64,000 nucleotides of DNA from Streptomyces sp. NBC_00271 (GTDB lineage Bacteria; Actinomycetota; Actinomycetes; Streptomycetales; Streptomycetaceae). Made by a program: the position numbers and the translations under genes. The stretch is taken from the NCBI RefSeq assembly GCF_036178845.1, contig NZ_CP108070.1, positions 9,982,001 through 10,046,000 of the forward strand, read 5' to 3'. Of this stretch, positions 9,143 through 17,819 are shown piece by piece (position 1 is the stretch's first letter; the number at the start of each line of letters is the position of its first letter). The notes under the pieces were generated by a model. That model searched no databases, was not told the origin of the DNA, and was given only the letters and a program-made list of their open reading frames with translations.

Positions 9143-10483
9143 TCAGCCGTTCACGAGCCGGCGCTCGCGGGCGTGACGGTTGGCGGGGACGGGCAGACCG
9201 AGGTTGCCGCGCAGGGTGTCGGCCGCGTACTCGGTACGGAACAGCCCGCGCTTCTGCAGAATCGGGACGACGCCGTCGACTAAGTGGTTCAGCTCGTCCT
9301 CGGTGCGGAAGGCGAGGTTGATACCGTCGAAGGCGCGGGCGTCGAACCACCGCTGGATGGTGTCGGCCACGGTCCGCGGGTCACCGACGAACGGCGACTG
9401 ACGGAACTGGTTCACGGATTCGGCCACTTGGCGCAGGGTCAGGTTCTCGGTCCTGGCCCGCTCGATGAGCTGCGCGGCACTCGTGCGCCCGCCCTTCTCG
9501 GCGAGGTGAGCGACATCCGGGAAGGGCGCGTCCAGGTCGTGCACGCTGAAGTCGTACGCTCCGAAGGAACGGCCCAGCAGAGCCAGGTTGCGGTCGAAGT
9601 CGTCGTCCTCCTCGAAGATCTCCCGCTCGCGACGGCGGGCCGCCTCGTCGGTGGCGGCGACGACCGGGCCGCCGTGGATGAGGATCTTGACGTGGTCGGG
9701 GTCGCGGCCGTAGGCGGCGGTGCGCTTCTTGATGTCGGCGTAGTAGTCCCGCGCCTGCTCCAAGGTGCCCCCGGGCGCGAAGATGCCCTCGGCGACCTGT
9801 GCGGCGAGATCACGCCCCTCCTCGGACACCCCGGCCTGGAAGATCACCGGCTGGCCCTGCGGGGAGCGGGAGAGGTTCAGCGGGCCCGCGATCTTGAAGT
9901 GCTCGCCCGCATGGTCGAGTTCGTGCAGCTTGGCCGGGTCGAGGAAGACGCCCCGCTCGACGTCGGCCGGGAAGGCGTCGTCCTCGTACGAGTCCCACAG
10001 CCCCCGGGCGACCTGCACGAACTCCAGGGCACGGCCATAGCGGGTGGCGTAGTCGAGGTGCTCGTCGAGTCCGAAGTTCCGCGCGGTGCCGGTGTCGAAG
10101 CTGGTCACCACGTTCCAGCCGGCCCGCCCGCCACTGATGTGATCGAGCGAGGCGAAGCGGCGGGCGAGGTTGAAGGGAGAGTTGTACGTCGAACTCGCCG
10201 TGCCCACCAGGCCAAGGTGCTTGGTGTGGGTGGCGACGGCCGACAACAGGGTCAGCGGTTCCAGGCGGTTGAGATAGTGCGCCGGGTAGGTGGAGTTGAT
10301 GAACTGGCTGTCGACGATGAACAGGGCGTCGAACAGGGCGTGTTCGGCCGCCTGTGCCAGCCGGATGTAGTAGTTGATGTCGATGCTGGCGTTCTTCGCG
10401 ACGCGCGGGACCTTCCACAGACCGTGCTGGCCGGGGCCGCCGACACCGTAGGGGTGGAGGGCGAGGTGGAGCGGTCGGGACAT
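9143..10483 (-). CDS. FMN-dependent monooxygenase of the NtaA/SnaA/DszA family
   Basis: A 446-residue luciferase-like flavin monooxygenase that uses FMNH2 made by a partner reductase. Family features are the N-terminal strand (PLHLALHPYGVG), WNVVTSFDTGTARNFG around residue 130, a long insertion, and EGRDLAAQVAEGIF and DPDHVKILI in the second half. Relatives oxidise nitrilotriacetate, sulfones, alkanesulfonates or pristinamycin II. The neighbouring ABC ATPase, hydrolase and FMN reductase suggest uptake and oxidation of a small organic sulfur or nitrogen compound. The cluster partner reductase is frameshifted, so activity may depend on another reductase. Confidence 0.9.
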   Translation of the reverse strand: MSRPLHLALHPYGVGGPGQHGLWKVPRVAKNASIDINYYIRLAQAAEHALFDALFIVDSQFINSTYPAHYLNRLEPLTLLSAVATHTKHLGLVGTASSTYNSPFNLARRFASLDHISGGRAGWNVVTSFDTGTARNFGLDEHLDYATRYGRALEFVQVARGLWDSYEDDAFPADVERGVFLDPAKLHELDHAGEHFKIAGPLNLSRSPQGQPVIFQAGVSEEGRDLAAQVAEGIFAPGGTLEQARDYYADIKKRTAAYGRDPDHVKILIHGGPVVAATDEAARRREREIFEEDDDFDRNLALLGRSFGAYDFSVHDLDAPFPDVAHLAEKGGRTSAAQLIERARTENLTLRQVAESVNQFRQSPFVGDPRTVADTIQRWFDARAFDGINLAFRTEDELNHLVDGVVPILQKRGLFRTEYAADTLRGNLGLPVPANRHARERRLVNG

Positions 10484-10518
10484 GGCTGTTCCTGTTCTGT
10501 CAGGGGGGTGAGGGAGTC

Positions 10519-11307
10519 TCAGGCGTGCAGGAGCGCGCGCAGGGCTTCGCGTTCGGCCCGGTCGGCCGGGGCGCTGTGCAGGGTCGGCGCGGAACGGATG
10601 AGCAGCCGCGTGTAGGCGTGCCGGGGTTCGCTGATGACGTCACGGGCGGTGCCGGCCTCGACCAGCTCGCCCCGGTACAGCACGGCGATGCGGTCGGCGA
10701 CCCCGGCGACGGATCCGAGGTCGTGGGAGATGAAGACGAGGGCCACCCCGTCGGTGCGGAGCTCCTTGAGGATCTGCAGGATCTGGACGCGGTTGGCGGA
10801 GTCCAGGGCGCTGACCGGCTCGTCGAGGATGAACAGACGCGGTTCGGTGACCAACGCCCGCGCCACCGCGACGCGTTGGCGCTGTCCGCCGGACAGCTCA
10901 CCGGGCAGCCGGTCGAGCAGGTCGTCGGAGAGCCGGACCCGGGAGAGGAAGGCGCGCACCCGTGTCGCCGCCTCCTGCCGGGACACACCCTGGATGAGCA
11001 GTGGCTCGGCCAGCGAGGCCTCGATCGTGAGATCCGGGTCGAGGCTGCGCAGGGGGTCCTGGGAGACGTACTGGATCACACCGCGGCGGCGCAGGGCGCG
11101 CCATGGGCGATGGCCGTACGCGCTGACGTCCTCGCCGTCGATCACGATCGACCCCGCCGAGGCGCGCACCAGGCCGAGCGCGGCCCGCGCGAGGGTCGAC
11201 TTGCCCGAACCGGTCTCGCCGATGATGCCGACGGTCTCGCCCGGCGCGACGCTCAGGGAGACACCGTTCAGGGCGCGGCGGCGGCGCCGACGCGGTCCGT
11301 AGTGCAC
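10519..11307 (-). CDS. Oligopeptide/dipeptide-type ABC transporter ATP-binding protein, N-terminally shortened
   Basis: An ATPase of the DppF/OppF type with Walker A (GETGSGKST), signature (LSGGQRQRVAV), Walker B (LFILDEPVSALD) and H-loop (VFISHDLGS). The called start is a GTG inside what is normally the first strand; the upstream codons still read DPVLEVTDLEV in frame but meet a stop after about 23 codons with no proper start. No permease, binding-protein or second ATPase gene lies upstream, where the rest of such an operon would be. I infer that a deletion removed the start of this gene and its partners. It may be non-functional. Confidence 0.75.
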   Translation of the reverse strand: MHYGPRRRRRRALNGVSLSVAPGETVGIIGETGSGKSTLARAALGLVRASAGSIVIDGEDVSAYGHRPWRALRRRGVIQYVSQDPLRSLDPDLTIEASLAEPLLIQGVSRQEAATRVRAFLSRVRLSDDLLDRLPGELSGGQRQRVAVARALVTEPRLFILDEPVSALDSANRVQILQILKELRTDGVALVFISHDLGSVAGVADRIAVLYRGELVEAGTARDVISEPRHAYTRLLIRSAPTLHSAPADRAEREALRALLHA

Positions 11308-11643
11308 CTCCAGGTCCGTGACTTCCAGGACGGGGTCGGTGGGCTGCTGCGAGCACCCAGGAGGCGATCGTGGTCAACCTCCCGCGCCTGTACGCGCTAC
11401 GGCCCGGGCAATCCGAACCGCCCCGGGGGTGACGGAGAACGCCCAGGATCCGAAGGAGCATGCCGACGGCGGTGTCCATCTCCCTTCACCCCGCCTCCCC
11501 GGGGAACCGGGAAGGGGCGCGACCTCCGGGCTGTCCGATGGAGCAGGACGGAGAGAGCCCCAGCCCACTGGGGCGCGCCGAACGATGCCGAGTACGTGCA
11601 ACTATGATGCCTGGCCTCTGATCGACACCGAGGGGAGCACCCA
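11308..11643. other. Probable deletion junction, no intact gene
   Basis: The left end continues the ABC ATPase frame without a start codon. On the plus strand, 11350-11431 reads as a short plausible protein tail (AIVVNLPRLYALRPGQ) ending at a TGA with no matching 5' part. The rest up to the sigma factor shows nothing I recognise, apart from a GAGGGGAG ribosome site before 11644. The picture fits two truncated genes joined by a deletion. Confidence 0.4.
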
Positions 11644-12195
11644 GTGCAGGACGCGGCGGCGACCGAGGAGCTTGCGCTGCGCGCGGCCTCGGGTGATCCG
11701 GCAGCGCTTGACCTGCTGCTCCAGGGGATCCGTCCGGAGGTCGTGCGGCGCTGTGGGCGCTTTCTGCCCTGCCGCGAGGACGCCGAGGAGGCTGCGCAGG
11801 ACGTCCTCCTCCAGGTGGCGCGGAAGATCACCTCGTTCGAGGGGCGCAGCCGGTTCAGCACCTGGCTCTACACGGTCGTCGCCAACTGTGCGCGTCAGAA
11901 GTACCGCGAGCTGAAGCGGCGGGCCGCCGAGCAGCCGGACGTCATCGACGCCTCGCAGCACGTCGACCCGCGCACCACGAGCGTGATCGCCGGATCCCGC
12001 ATCGACCTCCTGGAGGCGCTGGAGCGCCTGGAGCGAGAACACCCGCATCTGGTCGCGCCGTTGGTCTACCGGGACATCTGCCAGCTGGAGTACGCCGAGG
12101 TCGCCGAGCGCGTCGGCATTCCGCTCGGCACGCTCAAGTCCCGCCTGCACGAGGCGCGCAGGCAGGTCAGGCCCTGGCTGGTCGACGCGTCCTGA
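11644..12195 (+). CDS. ECF-type RNA polymerase sigma factor
   Basis: A 183-residue extracytoplasmic-function sigma factor. Region 2 spans about residues 25-95 (core-binding EDAEEAAQDVLLQV and promoter-melting FSTWLYTVVANCARQ). Region 4 lies near residues 120-180 (QLEYAEVAERVGIPLGTLKSRLHEAR) and reads the -35 element. It starts with GTG after a strong GAGGGGAG site. No anti-sigma gene is adjacent; the next gene is a secreted protein, which may be a target. It could also be controlled by an unlinked regulator. Confidence 0.9.
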   Translation: MQDAAATEELALRAASGDPAALDLLLQGIRPEVVRRCGRFLPCREDAEEAAQDVLLQVARKITSFEGRSRFSTWLYTVVANCARQKYRELKRRAAEQPDVIDASQHVDPRTTSVIAGSRIDLLEALERLEREHPHLVAPLVYRDICQLEYAEVAERVGIPLGTLKSRLHEARRQVRPWLVDAS

Positions 12196-12440
12196 CGGGG
12201 CGGCGGCCACCTGCCGCGGTCAACCACCGCGCGAGCAGTCAACTGGCCTGAACCCCGTACCGGTTGTGGCGCAAGGTAAGAGATTGATGATAAGTCGCGG
12301 CAGGGTCTCCCGGCGGCCTTGATCACGTCTGTACTGTCCACCGTTGTGTCGAACGCCAGTTGTTCAACGGCCGTTCTACGCGCGCAGATCGACGCCCCGC
12401 ACCGCCTCTTCCCCCGCCCCCACCCATGGAGGAATGCCGG

Positions 12441-13379
12441 ATGCTCACCCCCACAAGGCCCCGTCACAGACTCGCCGTCGCCCTCACCGCGCTCGGCGTG
12501 CTGCTCACGGGAGCCGCGCTCCAGACGACCACCGCCGCCCCCGCTCACGCGGCCACCACCCATCGCGTCCTGTTCGACAACGGCCACGCCGAGACGGCGG
12601 GCAACGCCGACTGGATCATCTCCACCAGCCAGCCGAACCCGCTGAGCGAGGACTCCTCGCCGTCCTCCGAGACCGACTGGACCGGCGCGCTCTCCTCGTG
12701 GGGCGTGGCCCTGCAGAAGACCGGCGACTACAGCCTGGACACGCTGCCTTCGGGCTCCAAGCTGACGTACGGCGGTACCTCGGCCACCGACCTGTCGAAC
12801 TTCGACACGCTGGTGCTGCCCGAGCCCAACACGCTCTTCACCACGGCCGAGAAGACCGCGATCATGACGTTCGTGAAGAACGGCGGCGGTCTGTTCATGA
12901 TCTCCGACCACACCGGTGCCGACCGCAACAGCGACGGCTACGACGCGGTGAAGATCCTCAACGACCTGATGACCAACAACAGCGTCGACTCCACCGACCC
13001 GTTCGGCTTCTCCATCGACTCGCTGAACATCAGCTCGGGCTACCCCGCGGCGATCAGCGACAGCACCAACGCGGTCCTGCACGGCTCGTTCGGCACCGTC
13101 AGCAAGAGCCTCATCGCCAACGGTACGACGGTCACGCTGAAGCCCGCGGACAACTCGGCGGCCAAGGGCCTGCTCTACCGCTCCGGTTACTCGGGCAACA
13201 CCGGGGCCTTCTTCGCCACCAGCACCTTCGGCAGCGGCAAGGTCGCCTTCTGGGGCGACAGTTCGCCGATCGACGACGGCACCGGCCAGTCCGGCAACAC
13301 GCTCTACGACGGCTGGAACGACACCGGCGCCACCAACGCCGCCCTCGCCCTGAACGCCACCGAGTGGCTTTCCTCGTGA
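12441..13379 (+). CDS. Secreted protein with a glutamine-amidotransferase-like fold (putative hydrolase)
   Basis: About 312 residues with a Sec-type signal peptide cleaved after AAPAHA. I take ATG 12441 because GGAGGAA precedes it by six bases; an in-frame ATG at 12426 is also possible. The mature part begins with the strand HRVLFDNGHAE and later has DTLVLPEPN, MTFVKNGGGLFMISDHTG and VAFWGDSSPIDDG. These patterns match class-I amidotransferase-like domains found in exported proteins of unknown activity. I see no amidotransferase Cys nucleophile. A strong hairpin follows. Confidence 0.65.
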   Translation: MLTPTRPRHRLAVALTALGVLLTGAALQTTTAAPAHAATTHRVLFDNGHAETAGNADWIISTSQPNPLSEDSSPSSETDWTGALSSWGVALQKTGDYSLDTLPSGSKLTYGGTSATDLSNFDTLVLPEPNTLFTTAEKTAIMTFVKNGGGLFMISDHTGADRNSDGYDAVKILNDLMTNNSVDSTDPFGFSIDSLNISSGYPAAISDSTNAVLHGSFGTVSKSLIANGTTVTLKPADNSAAKGLLYRSGYSGNTGAFFATSTFGSGKVAFWGDSSPIDDGTGQSGNTLYDGWNDTGATNAALALNATEWLSS

Positions 13380-13415
13380 GTGAGCCGGGCCTCGTGACTG
13401 AGCAAGTGAGCAAGT

Positions 13416-13461
13416 GAGCCCGTGGGCCCCTAGTGTGCGCACACCAGGGGCCCACGGGCTC
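13416..13461. terminator. Long bidirectional hairpin terminator
   Basis: A perfect 16-bp outer stem (13416-13431 with 13446-13461) encloses a further self-complementary GTGTGCGCACAC core. It sits between the converging secreted protein and the endonuclease/jacalin gene and can end transcription from both sides. Confidence 0.85.
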
Positions 13462-13473
13462 GGTCGTGTCCGG

Positions 13474-14823
13474 TCAGCGCTGGGTGTAGATGAAGCCGAT
13501 CTTGTCGACCTCATCGCCCGTGCGGCCGTGGAACCCGGCGATCTGCCAGCCCGACGGCGCCGTGCGGGTCACGCAGTCCGACGTCGTCGCACCGCCCGCC
13601 AGGCTGTTGCCGAGGTTGGTGGTGAGCTTGGCGTAGAAGATCCGGGTGTTGCCGTCCTTCACACCCTGGCACAGCTGCGCCGAGGTGACGTACTCGCCGC
13701 TGCCGAGCGTGAGCGACGACGCGGTGCCGCCCGTGCCGCCGTGGGTCAGCGTCGTGCCGTTGCTCAGCGTCAGGCCCATCTGGTCGACGCGCGAGCCGCT
13801 GCGCAGGGTGAGAGTGGTCGCCCTGGCCCCGGCCGGCACGCTGTCGATGTCGTTGAAGTAGTCCCCGTGCGGGCCGCCGAACTGGTCGCTCAGCTGGAAG
13901 GAGGGGTTGCGCGACCATGTGAACTTGGCGGTGATCGGGTCGTGGTCGGAGAGCATCAGCCCGTCCGAGGTCAGGAAGCTCGCGTGCTCGTTGTTGTAGC
14001 TCGTGGCGTTGAGCGTGACCAGCTTGCTGCCGCGATACAGGATCTTGTCCACGACCTCGCAGGTGTTGGGCACGGTGGCGCCGGTCTGGTCGCAGACCAG
14101 CGCGTCGCTGCCCTTGGCGGGCGGGGTGCCGCCGCGGATGAGCTTGACCCAGGCGTCGGTCAGGCCGTTGGCCGCGCCGAACTCGGCGATCGTGTCGCCG
14201 GCCCGCGTGTAGCGGGTGTTGGTGTCACCCATGACCACCACGGCGTTGCCCTTGGAGTGGCTCTGGATGAAGGCCGTGAGCTGGTTGAGGTTGTCCGCCC
14301 GCGAGGCCAGGTCGCCGTCGTTGGTGCCCGCGTTGGTGTGCAGGTTGTAGAAGTCGACGTACACGCCTTCGGCCAGCCGTTCCCGCATGAACGTGAAGCC
14401 CTTGGGGGTCAGGCAGTCGCCCGAGTCGATCTGGCAGGAGTTCCAGTGCACCCGCTCGAAGTCGTCGGTGTCGTAGGGGATCTTCGACAGGGTGTTGAGC
14501 CCGCTGCCGATCCCGGCGCCACCGCTGGTGGGTGTGCGGTAGGCGTGCGTGGTGTCGCCCGCGTAGAGATAGGAGTGGTAGTTGAAGTCCTCCTCCACGT
14601 GGACGATGTCGTACGGGCCGAGCCGCTGGCCTATCGCCGTGGTGCTGGTGTCGCGCGGGGTCGAGGCGCTGGAGATGATCTCGGGGAGTCCGGCGACGTT
14701 GTAGCTGAGCACGTTGAAGGTGCCCGAGTCGGCGGCCGCCGCGGTGGGGGCGGTCGCCGTGAGTCCGCCGAGGGCCGCGGCTGCCGCGGCCAGTGTGGCG
14801 AGGACTCTTCGGAGAGGTGACAT
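13474..14823 (-). CDS. Secreted endonuclease/exonuclease/phosphatase-family protein with jacalin-like C-terminal domain
   Basis: A 449-residue exported protein with an Ala-rich Sec signal ending AAAADSG. Residues 35-310 form an endonuclease/exonuclease/phosphatase domain: FNVLSYNVAGLP, the EED metal motif, NLHTNAG, VMGDTNTR, and the final SDHDPI with the catalytic Asp-His pair. Such secreted enzymes act as DNases, sphingomyelinases or phosphodiesterases. The last 130 residues (from QFGGPHGDYFND) look like a jacalin-type beta-prism that could bind sugar. It is the last gene of the glycoside hydrolase operon, 43 bp after a GH43 gene, which suggests action on plant or microbial debris. Confidence 0.85.
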   Translation of the reverse strand: MSPLRRVLATLAAAAAALGGLTATAPTAAAADSGTFNVLSYNVAGLPEIISSASTPRDTSTTAIGQRLGPYDIVHVEEDFNYHSYLYAGDTTHAYRTPTSGGAGIGSGLNTLSKIPYDTDDFERVHWNSCQIDSGDCLTPKGFTFMRERLAEGVYVDFYNLHTNAGTNDGDLASRADNLNQLTAFIQSHSKGNAVVVMGDTNTRYTRAGDTIAEFGAANGLTDAWVKLIRGGTPPAKGSDALVCDQTGATVPNTCEVVDKILYRGSKLVTLNATSYNNEHASFLTSDGLMLSDHDPITAKFTWSRNPSFQLSDQFGGPHGDYFNDIDSVPAGARATTLTLRSGSRVDQMGLTLSNGTTLTHGGTGGTASSLTLGSGEYVTSAQLCQGVKDGNTRIFYAKLTTNLGNSLAGGATTSDCVTRTAPSGWQIAGFHGRTGDEVDKIGFIYTQR

Positions 14824-14866
14824 GGGGGTGTCTCCTGGGGACTGGGTACTGAGGGATGACGGGGCG

Positions 14867-16252
14867 TCAGTAGCCGACCGAGAACGTGGCGTCGGCCTTT
14901 TCGGTGCTGGTGGAGATGGGATCGATGCGCAGGACGTAGTTTGCGTGGCGGATGTGACGGTCCGGATAGTTGAAGGAGCGGAAGGATGACCAGGAGGTGT
15001 CGGCCAGGCCCGCGGTCCGGTAGAACGTGGCGTCCTGCGCGAACGTCGTCGTGCTGTCGTTGACGTCCAGTTGCAGCTGGTAGTTGTAGTGCCTCAGATA
15101 GCGCGTGGGGTAGCTGACGGACTGGAAGGACACCCCGGAGCTGTCGGCGAGCCCCGGCACGAGCTTCCACTCCGCGTCGGTGTACGGGTCGAACGGGTAG
15201 GCGTCGATCCGGCCGATGTAGTCGGCGTGACGGACGTACCGGTCGGGGTAGTTGTAGGACTTGATGCGGTTCCAGCCCGGCTTGCCGTACGCCGCCACGA
15301 GGCTGTCGTACTCGGTCGTGGTGATCGGCTGGATGGTGCCGTGCTTGGAGTTGACCGGCTGGGTGTAGAGCCGCTGGTCGACCGCGCTCCAGGTGCCCGT
15401 GGCCAGGTCGCCGCTCTGCCAGGCGTAGAAGACACCGTTGGGGGTGTAAGTGTCCCCCCAGAGGTACCAGTTGGCCGACGTCTGGGACTTGACGAGGATC
15501 GGGGCCTCGGTGCCGCCGTGTGCGATGGGTGTGCTGAACACGGTGAAGCTGCCCGGGTCCAGGGAGGTCGACTTGGCGCCGACCAGCGTCTGGTCCTCCT
15601 TGAAGTAGAGGTAGTTGACCCCGCCGACGCCCACGGCCAGGTCGCCGTCGATGATGTCGTAGCCGGGGTCGAAGAAGACCTGTGCCGTCGACGCGGTCAC
15701 GAAGTCGGTGGTGTAGTTCACCATGATGACGTTGTGGCCCGTGGAGTTGACGGCCGAGTAGATGATCCCGTACTGCCCGCGGCCCGCGTCCCAGTACGCC
15801 TCCGGAGCCCAGCTGTGGGTGGCCATGTCGTGCAGCTTCAGCCGCCGGTAGCCGGTGAAGGAGCGCAGGTCGGCGGAGTCCCAGACATGGATGTACTGGC
15901 TCTGCAGGCTCCAGTCGGTGCCCTTGAGGTCGGTGGCGAGCACGACGAAGGTGCCGTCCTGTTTGCGCAGGATGAACGGGTCGCGCAGGCCGCCGGTGCC
16001 CCCGGTCGGGGTCACGACCGGGTTGTTCTGGTTCAGCGGCATCCACTGGAGCGAGTCGGTGCTGACGGCGAGGTGGAGACCGTAGTCGTCACCGAGGCCG
16101 TTCGGGGACTCCGTGAAATAGCCCATCACGTACGCGGATCCGGTCGCGGCGCGAGCGGACGGAACGCCGATCGCGAAGGAGGCGGTGAGGGCGGCCATCG
16201 CCCCCAGCACGGTGCGGCGGGACGGCTCAAGGGGTCTGGGGCTGTCGCTCAT
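14867..16252 (-). CDS. Secreted GH43 glycoside hydrolase with AbfB (CBM42) domain
   Basis: A 461-residue enzyme with a twin-arginine signal (SRRTVLGAMAALTAS). The five-bladed GH43 propeller spans about residues 38-330. Likely catalytic positions are the Asp in LRDPFIL and the Glu in WAPEAYWD. The C-terminal 130 residues contain AbfB repeats (YPTRYLRHYNYQL and YPDRHIRHANYVL), a trefoil that binds arabinofuranose side chains. It is probably an arabinofuranosidase or arabinanase acting outside the cell. It lies in one operon with a second GH43 and a GH127 gene (gaps 65 and 92 bp). Confidence 0.88.
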   Translation of the reverse strand: MSDSPRPLEPSRRTVLGAMAALTASFAIGVPSARAATGSAYVMGYFTESPNGLGDDYGLHLAVSTDSLQWMPLNQNNPVVTPTGGTGGLRDPFILRKQDGTFVVLATDLKGTDWSLQSQYIHVWDSADLRSFTGYRRLKLHDMATHSWAPEAYWDAGRGQYGIIYSAVNSTGHNVIMVNYTTDFVTASTAQVFFDPGYDIIDGDLAVGVGGVNYLYFKEDQTLVGAKSTSLDPGSFTVFSTPIAHGGTEAPILVKSQTSANWYLWGDTYTPNGVFYAWQSGDLATGTWSAVDQRLYTQPVNSKHGTIQPITTTEYDSLVAAYGKPGWNRIKSYNYPDRYVRHADYIGRIDAYPFDPYTDAEWKLVPGLADSSGVSFQSVSYPTRYLRHYNYQLQLDVNDSTTTFAQDATFYRTAGLADTSWSSFRSFNYPDRHIRHANYVLRIDPISTSTEKADATFSVGY

Positions 16253-16317
16253 CGGGTTCTTCTCCTTCTGTTCCTAGGCTGAGGCTGAGGCTGTGGATGC
16301 GGATGCGGCTGCGGCGC

Positions 16318-17727
16318 TCATGCCCAGGCCGTCACGGGTACGAAGGAGCTGTCCTGGCGGAAGAGGTCGGTGCCGTCCGACACGTCCACACGCAGCTGGT
16401 AGTTGTAGTGGCGCAGGTAGTAGCCCGGGTAGTTGTACGACTCGAAGCGGACGGCGCCGTCGGGGGTGCCGGCGCGGATGACGAACGTGGCGTCCTTGGC
16501 GAACGTCGACGTACCGTCGCTCGCGTCGAAGCGGGCCCGGAAGTCCCAGTGGCGCAGGTAGTTGCCGGCCGCGTCCCGGAAGGAGTAGGCGTTCGCGTCG
16601 GCGAGGCCCGGCACCACGGTGAAGGTGGAGGCCTGCTTCTCGGCGGTGGTGCTGGAGCTGCTGACCACGGGCAGGTTGAGCAGCGCGGACTGCTCCTGCC
16701 AGTAGCGGGTGGAGTAGTTGCCCGACCGGAAGGAACGGGTGACGTTGGTGGCCAGGTTGACGCCGCCGGACACCGTCTCCTTGATCACGGTGAAGTGGCG
16801 GGCCGTTCCGGAGATGCCCGGCAGCTTCTTCGGGGCGGCCCAGGTCGCGAAGGTGTCGTAGCTGTCGCTGTAGTAGTAACTGCCGTCGCCGTAGCCGTCG
16901 AAGAAGATCCGCCAGGCGCCGTTGTCGAGCTGGATCACGGAGGGACCCTCACGGGTGCCACCCCAGCCGGCCCAGTCGCCGGTGCGGGTGATGGTGTACG
17001 GCCCGGTCAGGCTGGAGGCGGTGGCGTACTCGATGTACTTCGTCGTCTCGTTCTTCGGGAACGCGTGATACGTGGAGCCGATCTTCACGATGAACGTGTC
17101 GATGTGGTTGGCGCCGATGCCGGACAGCGCCACGGGTGAACTCCACGCGGTGAGCGCCAAATTGGCTGCCTTCATCACATACGGCGTGAAGATCCACTCG
17201 TCGTCGGTGGTCGAGCAGGACACGATGACGTTCACGCTGCCGTCGCTGTCGACGAACCACTCGGGCGCCCATGCGCGGGACAGACCGGTGATCGGGACCG
17301 TGTAGTCGTACAGGAAGGTCCAGTTGGCCCGGTCGGAGCTGCGGGCGAAACCGATGGTGGTGCTGACGTCCTGCCAGGTGTGTGTGGTGTAGGTGATGTA
17401 GTAGTAGCCGTCGGTGTGCTTGAACACGCTGGCGTCGCGGATGCGGTTGCTGGGTGGGGTGTAGGCGGAGGACTTGACGAGCCGGAAGTCGGTGGCGTCG
17501 TCCGACTGGTACACGTTGACGGTGCCGTCGTCGCTGTTGAGGAACGGCACGATGGTGTAGCGGGTGGCCGAGCCGTGCGCGGGGGCCGCCGCGGCGGCCG
17601 AGCCGAGCAGGCCGGGCAGTTCGCCCAGCACGAGTGCGGTCGCGGGTATCGCGACCATCGCGCGCAGCAGACTGCGGCGGGACGGGTCGAGCGGCGTCGA
17701 GGACGCGTTCCGGTCGGGGGTGATCAT
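16318..17727 (-). CDS. Secreted GH43-like glycoside hydrolase with AbfB (CBM42) domain
   Basis: A 469-residue exported enzyme with a twin-arginine signal (SRRSLLRAMVAIPA). The propeller region includes IRDASVFKHTDGYYYITYT, the likely acid Glu in WAPEWFVDSDG, and HIDTFIVKIG. The AbfB domain (from about residue 330) has YLRHWDFRARFDAS and YYLRHYNYQLRVDVSDG. It is a paralogue of the downstream GH43 but divergent in its catalytic part, so the two probably cut different linkages of arabinan or arabinoxylan. A GCTGAG/GATGCG hexamer run sits just past its stop. Confidence 0.85.
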   Translation of the reverse strand: MITPDRNASSTPLDPSRRSLLRAMVAIPATALVLGELPGLLGSAAAAAPAHGSATRYTIVPFLNSDDGTVNVYQSDDATDFRLVKSSAYTPPSNRIRDASVFKHTDGYYYITYTTHTWQDVSTTIGFARSSDRANWTFLYDYTVPITGLSRAWAPEWFVDSDGSVNVIVSCSTTDDEWIFTPYVMKAANLALTAWSSPVALSGIGANHIDTFIVKIGSTYHAFPKNETTKYIEYATASSLTGPYTITRTGDWAGWGGTREGPSVIQLDNGAWRIFFDGYGDGSYYYSDSYDTFATWAAPKKLPGISGTARHFTVIKETVSGGVNLATNVTRSFRSGNYSTRYWQEQSALLNLPVVSSSSTTAEKQASTFTVVPGLADANAYSFRDAAGNYLRHWDFRARFDASDGTSTFAKDATFVIRAGTPDGAVRFESYNYPGYYLRHYNYQLRVDVSDGTDLFRQDSSFVPVTAWA

Positions 17728-17819
17728 TTTTGCGGCTCTCCTTGTTTCTGTTGATCCGGGTGAGGGCGCGGCGGCTCCGCGTCCCCACCCGTCCTGCGCA
17801 CACGTCGAGGTGGCGTCGC

